Shown piece by piece: positions 1-6,172 of a DNA stretch of 9,174 bases. Under the pieces are notes generated by a model. The model did no database searches and had not been told where the DNA came from. It saw only the letters and a program-made list of their open reading frames with translations. Position 1 is the first letter of the stretch. Every line of letters starts with the position of its first letter. The position numbers and the translations under genes were made by a program. The DNA comes from Defluviitaleaceae bacterium (lineage in GTDB: Bacteria > Bacillota > Clostridia > Lachnospirales > WQUN01), in assembly GCA_009783525.1 (NCBI GenBank), contig WRDG01000076.1:1-9174 (forward strand). The letters run 5' to 3'.

Positions 1-97
1 ACTGTTTTTTTACGTACAAAAGACTGTCTGATGATCCCCTACTGCTTTTGGGATAACCGAGCTCCGGGAAAAATGGATTGTTGGCTCGATTGCCATT
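1..97. other. Upstream region without a recognisable gene
   Basis: No recognisable gene is seen here. Frame 1 on the + strand is open from the window edge to a TAA at 97-99, but the 32-codon peptide is rich in Cys and Trp and matches nothing I know. A 28-codon ORF on the - strand (10-96) is equally unconvincing. The T7 run at 5-11 could be the tail of an upstream terminator, but the stem would lie outside the window. A 5-bp inverted repeat (34-38 with 50-54) has no following T-tract. No atpI, which often precedes atpB, is visible. Confidence 0.4.
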
Positions 98-115
98 AAA
101 AAAAATATTTTTTTT
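98..115. promoter_or_regulatory. A8-TA-T8 palindrome, possible UP element or bent DNA
   Basis: Eight A, then TA, then eight T form an 18-bp perfect palindrome ending 15 bp upstream of the proposed -35. Such phased A/T tracts upstream of promoters commonly bend DNA or act as UP elements binding the RNA polymerase alpha C-terminal domain. The repeat is seen directly; the function is inferred. Confidence 0.4.
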
Positions 116-116
116 C

Positions 117-131
117 ACAAATAATATTTGT
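117..131. repeat. 15-bp AT-rich palindrome upstream of the atp promoter
   Basis: ACAAATA, a central A, then TATTTGT forms a perfect inverted repeat. Its last base is the first base of the proposed -35 hexamer. It could be a binding site for a regulator or merely low-complexity AT-rich sequence; no specific factor can be named. Confidence 0.35.
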
Positions 132-159
132 TGCGTGTAAAAAAATGTACTGTTATAAT
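131..159 (+). promoter_or_regulatory. Predicted sigma-70-type promoter of the atp operon
   Basis: A perfect -10 hexamer TATAAT lies at 154-159 and is preceded by TG at 151-152, giving an extended -10 (TGTTATAAT). A weak -35 (TTGCGT, 131-136) sits exactly 17 bp upstream. Transcription would start near 166, giving a leader of about 60 nt before atpB. The surrounding AT-rich stretch contrasts with the GC-richer genes. The weak -35 is compensated by the extended -10 and possibly by the upstream A/T tract. Confidence 0.7.
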
Positions 160-169
160 TTTGTAACAG
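150..169. promoter_or_regulatory. Rex-like inverted repeat over the -10 and start site
   Basis: CTGTTA (150-155) is repeated inverted as TAACAG (164-169) with an 8-nt spacer. It has the length and spacing of the redox repressor Rex operator (TTGTTAA-N6-TTAACAA) and matches 10 of its 14 defined positions. It covers the -10 hexamer and the predicted start, where a bound repressor would block polymerase. The repeat is observed; assignment to Rex is inference, since no Rex gene is in the window. Confidence 0.4.
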
Positions 170-226
170 ATATTTAACCGCTTCAAGATTGCAAAAAAAT
201 CCGTATTAGGGAGTGGATGGTCACCC

Positions 227-955
227 ATGGCAGATCCGATACATGCGGAAAGTATGTCGGCAATAGAAAAAGCGTTTCACAGTCTGCAGCACTATACATT
301 ATTCGAGTTTCAATTGTTCGGGCAAGAAATCGTCATACGAAACACCATATTTGTTTCTTGGGTCGCCATGCTTATGATAGTTGCGTTTTCGGTGGTATTA
401 ACAAAAAAACTTTCGGTTAACCGCCCCGGCAAACTGCAATGCATCGCAGAGATTTTTGTCGATATGGTCAACGGGTTGTGCAAAAGCTCTATCGGGCACC
501 ACTATAAACCGTTCGTCGCATACATCGGGTCGCTGCTGATGTTCCTCGCTGTTTCAAACATGATTGCAATTTTCAATTTTATCCCCGGCCTTCATCTTTA
601 TCCGCCGGCCAAAGACATCACCGTCACCGGCACATTGGCGATAATCAGCATCTGTGTTGTCATCTTTGCGGGCTTTAAATATAAAGGCGTAAAAGGATGG
701 CTCAAAGGATTGGCGGATCCGATGCCTTTGATGATACCTTTCAAACTTCTAGAATATTTTACAAAACCCCTTTCGCTCTGCCTGCGTCTTTTCGGCAATG
801 TTCTTGCCGCATTCATCATAATGAAGCTGATCTTAAACATCGTGCCGTACCTCGGCGCGCCTTTTGCCATGTTCTTCGATATGTTTGACGGAATCCTTCA
901 AGCCTTCATCTTTATTTACCTTACCAGCATCTACATCGGCGAAGCCGTTGAATAA
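227..955 (+). CDS. atpB: F0F1 ATP synthase subunit a
   Basis: This is the membrane stator subunit a of F-type ATP synthase (242 aa). It supplies the two ion half-channels next to the c-ring. Hydrophobic segments lie near residues 40-59, 95-118, 131-151, 166-178, 182-205 and 213-238. The loop P126-P127-A-K-D130 resembles the usual PPTxDxNVT region. The essential arginine is R187 in the SLCLRLFGN block, and the conserved glutamine is Q225 in LQAFIF. By eye-alignment to E. coli the Glu219 position is Phe (F196), while the His245 position is Asp (D218). A lysine (K200) sits in the R187 helix. ATG 227 is chosen because it opens the family-like N-terminus. GGAG at 210-213 is a rather distant Shine-Dalgarno, and an out-of-frame ATG lies at 217. 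It is the first gene of the operon, 23 nt before atpE. Confidence 0.97.
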   Translation: MADPIHAESMSAIEKAFHSLQHYTLFEFQLFGQEIVIRNTIFVSWVAMLMIVAFSVVLTKKLSVNRPGKLQCIAEIFVDMVNGLCKSSIGHHYKPFVAYIGSLLMFLAVSNMIAIFNFIPGLHLYPPAKDITVTGTLAIISICVVIFAGFKYKGVKGWLKGLADPMPLMIPFKLLEYFTKPLSLCLRLFGNVLAAFIIMKLILNIVPYLGAPFAMFFDMFDGILQAFIFIYLTSIYIGEAVE

Positions 956-965
956 AAAACTCTTT

Positions 966-972
966 AGGAGGT
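966..972 (+). promoter_or_regulatory. Strong Shine-Dalgarno of atpE
   Basis: AGGAGGT ends 6 nt before the atpE ATG and is the best ribosome binding site in the operon. Most neighbouring genes show weaker sites or rely on stop/start overlaps. This suits the c subunit, which is needed in many copies (a ring of roughly 8-17) per complex. Confidence 0.85.
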
Positions 973-978
973 AATTCT

Positions 979-1197
979 ATGGATCTTACACCACTTGCGG
1001 CATCAATTGCCGTCCTTACAGGTATCGGAGCTGCTATAGGAGTTGCGATATGCTGCGGAAAAGGTGTGGAAGCAATCGCGCGCCAACCCGAAAAAGAAGG
1101 CAGCATACGCGCCCTCGCCTTCTTGGGAATGGTGTTGTGTGAAGCCTGCGCCATTTACGGGTTGCTTATTTCCATCATGCTGTTTTCGCAACTGTAA
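979..1197 (+). CDS. atpE: F0F1 ATP synthase subunit c
   Basis: This is the proteolipid that forms the rotating membrane ring (72 aa, a usual length). Two transmembrane hairpin helices flank the polar loop R35-Q36-P37. The ion-binding carboxylate is E55 in helix 2. The Gly-repeat of helix 1 is partly degenerate (G15, G17, A19, G21, A23, C25, G27). The Gln of Na+-type rings is replaced by Val (V22 by alignment to the Ilyobacter motif), and the residues after E55 are A-C rather than S-T, so H+ coupling is expected. Four cysteines are unusual for this protein: C25-C26 in helix 1, and C54 and C57 bracketing E55. The start is fixed by AGGAGGT 6 nt upstream. The gene ends 6 nt before the atpF ATG. 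Confidence 0.97.
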   Translation: MDLTPLAASIAVLTGIGAAIGVAICCGKGVEAIARQPEKEGSIRALAFLGMVLCEACAIYGLLISIMLFSQL

Positions 1198-1203
1198 AAC
1201 GCT

Positions 1204-1764
1204 ATGCCAAATTTATTGAGCATAAATATTTGGAACGGCGTTTTTTTGGCAGCTACGGAAGCAGCTGAGTTTCAACCGTTGTCCATTAATATTTGGGACA
1301 GCATTTTTGTTGCGTTCAATTTGCTCGTCATCATTTTGGTTTTAAGCCGCGTTTTATTTAAACCCGTCAATAAAATATTGGCCGAACGGCAAGCGATGGC
1401 AGAAAAAACCGAACAGGATTCGGAAGAAGCCGCAAAAATCCGCGCCGAAATGGAAAACGCGCGCGCGCAGCAAGACAGGGACATGAAGATCAGAGCGGAC
1501 GAATTGCTTCGCGAAGCAAGAAGCCGCGCGGGTGTCGAATATGACCGGATCGTAAAAGAAGCCGAAGACAAAGCCCTCATGATTACTAACACTGCGACGC
1601 AAAAAGCTAAACAGGAGCAGGAACGCATCATGCTCGAAACAAAGAAGCAGGTAGCTGCGGTGGCAATGGAAGCAGCCGGTATTTTGCTGCGGTCAAACAT
1701 GGACAACGAACGCAACAAAATTTTGGTCGAAGATTATCTCGCTGAAAAGGATGTGCCCGCATGA
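1204..1764 (+). CDS. atpF: F0F1 ATP synthase subunit b
   Basis: This is the peripheral-stalk subunit b (186 aa). One transmembrane helix near residues 33-52 is followed by the junction motif F52-K-P-V55. A long, charged Ala/Glu/Lys/Arg-rich coiled coil (about 58-155) then reaches up to delta and alpha. The protein is about 20 residues longer at the N-terminus than the usual 156-170 aa. The extra part repeats the following segment: LSINIW occurs at 5-10 and again at 26-31, 63 bp apart. No clear Shine-Dalgarno precedes ATG 1204. The only plausible later in-frame start is TTG 1279, which would give a 161-aa protein of normal length but use a rarer codon. I keep ATG 1204 because it follows atpE by 6 nt. 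The TGA overlaps the atpH start (ATGA), indicating translational coupling. Confidence 0.93.
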   Translation: MPNLLSINIWNGVFLAATEAAEFQPLSINIWDSIFVAFNLLVIILVLSRVLFKPVNKILAERQAMAEKTEQDSEEAAKIRAEMENARAQQDRDMKIRADELLREARSRAGVEYDRIVKEAEDKALMITNTATQKAKQEQERIMLETKKQVAAVAMEAAGILLRSNMDNERNKILVEDYLAEKDVPA

Positions 1765-2294
1765 AAAAAGTGGCGCAGTCCTACGCCGCCGCTCTTTACA
1801 GTGCGGCAACCGAAATGGGATGCGCCGAAGATATTGCGGACGAGCTGACTGCCGCCGAAAACTTGCTTAACGAATGCAGCGGTTATTTATACAGCCCGCT
1901 GCACCCCTGGCGTAAAAAAGCGGCTCTGCTGCGTGAATTTTTAACAGGTCACTTTAATCCGCTCACTATCGAATTTATGATTCTGATGCTTTCGCGGCGG
2001 CAAATCAAATCATTGCCGGAAGCTGCTTCGTGCTACCGTTTGTTAAGCGGCCTTGCCGACACGGTTGTTCGTCTGCGCGTGCCGTACGAGCCCGACGAAT
2101 TGCTGTTAAAAAAATTCAGAACATATTTTGCAGATTCGAAGCTGCTTTCTAAGGACAAAGCGGAAAGCGCCGTAATTGAAATAGAGCTTGACAAGGATTT
2201 AATCGGGGGTTACGTGGCATATTGCAACGGCCAGCAGATCGACGCTTCTTTAAAAACCGCGCTGGCAAAAATCGGAAAACTGCAAACATATTAA
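1761..2294 (+). CDS. atpH: F0F1 ATP synthase subunit delta
   Basis: This is the OSCP/delta subunit (177 aa, a normal length). It caps the alpha3beta3 head and links it to the peripheral stalk b dimer. The N-terminal helical domain (1-105) begins with the family-like YAAALYSAA. The more variable C-terminal domain carries the conserved signature L147-I-G-G150, then an N-G-Q-Q-I-D-A-S segment matching the family pattern LIGGxxxxxxxxxIDxS. The ATG overlaps the atpF stop by 4 nt, and AAAAGGA (1745-1751) inside atpF serves as its ribosome binding site. It is followed by the only longer gap inside the operon (61 nt). Confidence 0.95.
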   Translation: MKKVAQSYAAALYSAATEMGCAEDIADELTAAENLLNECSGYLYSPLHPWRKKAALLREFLTGHFNPLTIEFMILMLSRRQIKSLPEAASCYRLLSGLADTVVRLRVPYEPDELLLKKFRTYFADSKLLSKDKAESAVIEIELDKDLIGGYVAYCNGQQIDASLKTALAKIGKLQTY

Positions 2295-2355
2295 TTTATT
2301 TAAATTTGCCGGAAAAATTCGGTTTCATCCGTAAAGTTGAAAGGTCGGGTTTATT

Positions 2356-3867
2356 GTGAATATCAACATTAACGAAATAAGCAGAACTTTATTGGAAAGA
2401 GTAAAGGAGATGTCCGGTCCGCCGCCGCTTGACGAAGTGGGTGCCGTAACGCAAATCGGCGACGGGATCGCGCGGGTGTACGGATTGGACAACTGTATGG
2501 CCGGCGAGCTGCTTGAATTCGAGACAGGCGACTTGGCGATGGCCCTTAACTTGGAAGAGGACAACGTCGGTTGCGTTTTATTCACGCCCGGCCGTTTTGT
2601 CCGCGAAGGCACTCAAGTAAAAAGGACAGGCAAAACCACGACAGTCCCGGTCGGCGACGCGCTTCTCGGGCGCATCGTTTCGCCGCTGACCGAGCCGCTT
2701 GACGGCGGCGCTCCCATTCCTATGGACAAAATGCGTCCGGTAGAAGCGATTGCCACGGGCGTAACCGAAAGGCAGTCTATTAAATCTTCATTGCAAACGG
2801 GAATACTCGCAATAGACTCAATGATTCCCATCGGCAAAGGCCAGAGGCAATTGATTATTGGTGACAGGCAAACGGGCAAAACCGCCATAGCGGTCGACGC
2901 CATGATCAACCAAAAAGGCAAGGACGTCATAAACGTATATGTCGCCGTCGGGCAAAAGGCTTCCGTTATAGCCGGCATAGTCCACACGCTTACCAAGCAT
3001 GGAGTCATGGACAACACCGTAGTAGTCGCCTCGACATCCAGCGACAGCGCGCCGCTTCAATTTTTAGCTCCGTACGCGGGCTGCGCCATAGCGGAAGAGT
3101 TTATGTACGCAGGCAAAGACGTGCTTATCATCTACGACGATTTGAGCAAGCACGCCGTAGCTTACCGCGCCATGAGCTTGCTTTTAAAGCGTCCGCCCGG
3201 CCGGGAGGCTTATCCCGGCGACGTCTTTTACCTGCATTCGCGTTTGCTTGAACGCGCCGCGCGTCTTTCGGACGAACTCGGCGGAGGTTCAATAACCGCC
3301 CTGCCCATTATCGAAACACTTTCCGGCGATATTTCCGCTTACATTCCAACAAATGTAATCTCCATAACAGACGGCCAGATTTTCCTTGAAACGGAACTGT
3401 TCCATTCCGGCTTCCGTCCGGCCATAAACGTAGGCCTGTCGGTATCGCGGGTAGGAAGCTCCGCGCAGTCCAAAGCAATGAAAAAAGCAAGCTCTTCGCT
3501 TCGTATAGAGCTTGCCCAATACCGCGAGCTTCAAGTTTTTTCGCAGCTTGGATCGGATTTGGACGCCACAACACAGGCACGCCTCAACCACGGTGCGAAA
3601 TTGATGGAAACATTGAAGCAAAAACAATACGCTCCAATGCCTATGGAAGAACAAGTCATCGTACTCTATTGCGCAAAGAACGGTTATTTGGCAAACGTAC
3701 CAAATTTCGGGATCGACCGATTCAACCGCGGTTTATGCGCATACATTAAAGAAAATCATGCCGATATTATCAACACAATCCGTGATACGCAGGAATTTTC
3801 GGCGGAAACCGAAGAAAAATTAAGAGCGGCGGCCGATGCGTATAAAAACGCTGAGATAAAAGCATGA
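2356..3867 (+). CDS. atpA: F0F1 ATP synthase subunit alpha
   Basis: This is the non-catalytic nucleotide-binding subunit of the F1 head (503 aa, a normal length). In order it has an N-terminal helix that meets delta, a beta-barrel (about 25-95), the nucleotide-binding domain and a C-terminal helical bundle. The Walker A motif GDRQTGKT is at 169-176. The Walker B strand V256-L-I-I-Y-D261-D262 follows. The arginine finger that reaches into the beta catalytic site is R365 in SRVGSSAQ. The usual reading there is RVGGAAQ or RVGGSAQ, so a Gly is replaced by Ser. The start is GTG 2356, with AAGG at 2341-2344 as a modest ribosome binding site; the N-terminal sequence MNININEIS fits the family. The TGA overlaps the atpG ATG (ATGA). 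Confidence 0.97.
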   Translation: MNININEISRTLLERVKEMSGPPPLDEVGAVTQIGDGIARVYGLDNCMAGELLEFETGDLAMALNLEEDNVGCVLFTPGRFVREGTQVKRTGKTTTVPVGDALLGRIVSPLTEPLDGGAPIPMDKMRPVEAIATGVTERQSIKSSLQTGILAIDSMIPIGKGQRQLIIGDRQTGKTAIAVDAMINQKGKDVINVYVAVGQKASVIAGIVHTLTKHGVMDNTVVVASTSSDSAPLQFLAPYAGCAIAEEFMYAGKDVLIIYDDLSKHAVAYRAMSLLLKRPPGREAYPGDVFYLHSRLLERAARLSDELGGGSITALPIIETLSGDISAYIPTNVISITDGQIFLETELFHSGFRPAINVGLSVSRVGSSAQSKAMKKASSSLRIELAQYRELQVFSQLGSDLDATTQARLNHGAKLMETLKQKQYAPMPMEEQVIVLYCAKNGYLANVPNFGIDRFNRGLCAYIKENHADIINTIRDTQEFSAETEEKLRAAADAYKNAEIKA

Positions 3868-4727
3868 ACAAGGACATACTCCACCGAATAAAAAGTGTCC
3901 GCCAAACCGTTCAAATAAGCAACGCTCAAAAACTGGTGGCGGCTTCGCACATCGGGAAAGCGCGGAGGCTTTTAGCGGACGCCAAGCCTTATCACGACAA
4001 CGTAAGCCGTTCGATCGCGAACGTACTTTATTATTGCCCTGAACTAGAAAGCCCATACATAGACAAAACGGAACACTCACCGAAAAAAACCGGCGTTTTG
4101 GTATTATCGGCAAACAAAGGGCTTGCGGGCGGTTTTAACAGCAACATAGTACGTTTTGCCGAAGAGTCGCTTACCGAAAAACCGGCGGAATATATAATTG
4201 TCATGGGCAGGGCCGATCCCTACATGATAAAAAAAGGGTTTCCGGTAGACACGGAATACGACCAGCCGCTTGAACCGCCGAAGATGTTTACAGCGCGCGA
4301 GCTCGCAGAAAAAGTCGTATCGATGCTCGAAAGCGGCAAACTCGAAGCTTTCGACATAATCCATACAAAATACCGTTCGTCGATAAAAATGGAAGTGGTA
4401 AGACGCAGGCTTTATCCGTTGCGTCCCGTGCAGTTTACAGAAATTTTCACCTCTTACACAGGAGCCGCGGCCTGCATATTCGAGCCGAGCCCGGAAACTG
4501 TAATGTCAGCGATGATGCTCAAATATTTAAAGGGCTATATTTACGGATGCTTGGTGCATACTTGGATTTGCGAGCTTACCTCGCGTGTTACCGCGATGGA
4601 CAATGCAATCAGAAACGGAAACGAAATGCTTGAAGCGCTCACGCTTACATATAACAGAGCGCGCCAAGCAGCTATTACGCAAGAAATTACGGAAATCGTG
4701 GCCGGCGCGGCCGCAATGAACGAATAA
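3864..4727 (+). CDS. atpG: F0F1 ATP synthase subunit gamma
   Basis: This is the central rotor shaft (287 aa, a normal length). It turns inside alpha3beta3 and contacts the c-ring with epsilon. The N-terminal coiled-coil helix (about 1-55) contains QKLVAAS, the counterpart of the usual MKMVAAA. The central Rossmann-like domain has G86-L-A-G-G-F-N92, normally written GLCGGFN. The C-terminal helix (about 225-287) carries the highly conserved ARQAAITQEITEIVAGA near the end. There is no inserted redox-switch loop of the chloroplast type. The start overlaps the atpA stop by 4 nt with no good Shine-Dalgarno, so translation is probably coupled to alpha. Confidence 0.96.
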   Translation: MNKDILHRIKSVRQTVQISNAQKLVAASHIGKARRLLADAKPYHDNVSRSIANVLYYCPELESPYIDKTEHSPKKTGVLVLSANKGLAGGFNSNIVRFAEESLTEKPAEYIIVMGRADPYMIKKGFPVDTEYDQPLEPPKMFTARELAEKVVSMLESGKLEAFDIIHTKYRSSIKMEVVRRRLYPLRPVQFTEIFTSYTGAAACIFEPSPETVMSAMMLKYLKGYIYGCLVHTWICELTSRVTAMDNAIRNGNEMLEALTLTYNRARQAAITQEITEIVAGAAAMNE

Positions 4728-4746
4728 AGGCGTTCAGACGTCCGAC

Positions 4747-4754
4747 AAAAGGAG
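4747..4754 (+). promoter_or_regulatory. Shine-Dalgarno of atpD
   Basis: AAAAGGAG ends 8 nt before the atpD ATG, in the 35-nt gap after atpG. This is a strong, well-spaced site that fixes the start at 4763 and allows independent loading for the catalytic subunit. Confidence 0.8.
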
Positions 4755-4762
4755 CATAAACA

Positions 4763-6172
4763 ATGAATTCGGAATCTGTAGGTTATATCGTCCAGGTTAT
4801 CGGACCGGTTCTGGACATCCGATTTGAAACGGACGTCCTGCCGCGTCTGTATAACGCTTTATCGATCGAAACGCCTAACGGACCGGTAATAGCCGAAGTA
4901 CTGCAGCATATTGGCAATAACACGGTCCGCTGTGTATCAATGAACGCCACCGACTGTTTGACGCGCGGAGCGAAAGCGATCGATACCGGTGATTCGATAA
5001 AAGTGCCGGTCGGCGAAGAAGTACTTGGGCGTGTGTTTAACGTACTGGGAGACACCGTCGACAAACGCGGTCCTGTAAACGCAAAAGAATATTGGCCAAT
5101 CCACCGCAGCCCTCCGCCTCTTGTTGAACAACGCGGCGCGATGGAAATATTGGAAACCGGAATTAAAGTAATAGACCTGATGGCGCCTTATGCAAAGGGA
5201 GGCAAAATCGGTTTGTTCGGCGGCGCGGGCGTAGGCAAAACGGTTCTTATCATGGAATTGATCCAAAACGTGGCAAAATTCCACGGCGGATATTCCGTGT
5301 TCACGGGAGTAGGCGAACGTACGCGTGAGGGCAATGACCTTTGGCTCGAAATGCAGCAGTCCGGAGTTATCGACCGTACTGCGATGGTCTACGGCCAAAT
5401 GAACGAACCTCCCGGATCGCGCATGCGCGTTGCTCTTTCGGGTTTGACGATGGCGGAATATTTCCGCGATGTGCTTTCGCAAGACGTGCTTTTATTCATA
5501 GACAACATATTCCGTTTCACTCAGGCAGGCTCGGAGGTATCCGCTCTTCTCGGACGCATACCTTCGGCGGTAGGTTATCAGCCCACGCTCGCAAACGAAA
5601 TGGGAACTCTGCAGGAGCGTATCACGAGTACGCACAGCGGTTCTATTACGAGCGTGCAAGCCGTGTACGTCCCCGCGGACGACCTCACCGACCCCGCTCC
5701 GGCAACAACCTTCGCCCATCTTGACGCTACAACCGTGCTTTCGCGTTCTATAGTCGAAATCGGCATTTATCCCGCCGTGGATCCGCTTGACTCGACGTCG
5801 CGCCTGCTCGAACCGGAAACCGTATCCGAAACGCATTACCGCACCGCCCGCCGTATACAGGAAGCTTTGCAGCGTTATAAAGAGCTGCAGGACATCATCG
5901 CGATACTCGGAATGGAAGAACTGTCCGACGCCGATAAAATAACCGTGCGCCGGGCGCGAAAAATACAACGCTTTATGTCGCAGCCGTTCCACGTCGCAGA
6001 AGCCTATTCGGGTTATCAGGGGCGTTACGTGCCGCTGTCCGATACGATCCGCAGTTTTCGCGAAATATTGGACGGCAAATTGGACGACGCGCCGGAAGAA
6101 GCCTTCTTCATGAAAGGCTCGATCGAAGAAGTTTACGAGCACGCCGAAAAAATCAAGAAAGAGGAGTCGTAA
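4763..6172 (+). CDS. atpD: F0F1 ATP synthase subunit beta (catalytic)
   Basis: This is the catalytic subunit that makes or hydrolyses ATP in the F1 head (469 aa, a normal length). An N-terminal beta-barrel (about 1-85) precedes the nucleotide-binding domain. The Walker A motif GGAGVGKT is at 153-160 with K159. The catalytic glutamate is E185 in GVGERTREGND, 26 residues downstream of K159 as in E. coli. The Walker B strand is in DVLLFIDNIFRFTQAG. The DELSEED loop that pushes on gamma reads E385-E-L-S-D-A-D391, a conservative variant. The C-terminal helical domain ends in a charged tail. The strong site AAAAGGAG fixes the start. The TAA shares one base with the atpC ATG (TAATG). Confidence 0.98.
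   Translation: MNSESVGYIVQVIGPVLDIRFETDVLPRLYNALSIETPNGPVIAEVLQHIGNNTVRCVSMNATDCLTRGAKAIDTGDSIKVPVGEEVLGRVFNVLGDTVDKRGPVNAKEYWPIHRSPPPLVEQRGAMEILETGIKVIDLMAPYAKGGKIGLFGGAGVGKTVLIMELIQNVAKFHGGYSVFTGVGERTREGNDLWLEMQQSGVIDRTAMVYGQMNEPPGSRMRVALSGLTMAEYFRDVLSQDVLLFIDNIFRFTQAGSEVSALLGRIPSAVGYQPTLANEMGTLQERITSTHSGSITSVQAVYVPADDLTDPAPATTFAHLDATTVLSRSIVEIGIYPAVDPLDSTSRLLEPETVSETHYRTARRIQEALQRYKELQDIIAILGMEELSDADKITVRRARKIQRFMSQPFHVAEAYSGYQGRYVPLSDTIRSFREILDGKLDDAPEEAFFMKGSIEEVYEHAEKIKKEES

Noticed and set aside
34..54. ATCCC / GGGAT inverted repeat as a terminator or leader hairpin
   Set aside because: Only 5 bp with an 11-nt loop, no T-tract, and upstream of the predicted transcription start.
1..99. 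Open + frame from the window edge to TAA 97-99 as the tail of an upstream gene
   Set aside because: Only 32 codons, unusual Cys/Trp-rich composition and no recognisable family; another frame and the - strand (10-96) give equally short ORFs.
979..1197. Na+-coupled ATP synthase
   Set aside because: The c subunit lacks the helix-1 Gln and the Ser/Thr pair after the Glu that form the Na+ site in Ilyobacter-type rings.
4937..6142. Long - strand ORFs opposite atpD (181 and 216 codons)
   Set aside because: They lie wholly antisense to the clear beta subunit, have no family resemblance and are explained by GC-biased codon positions of atpD.
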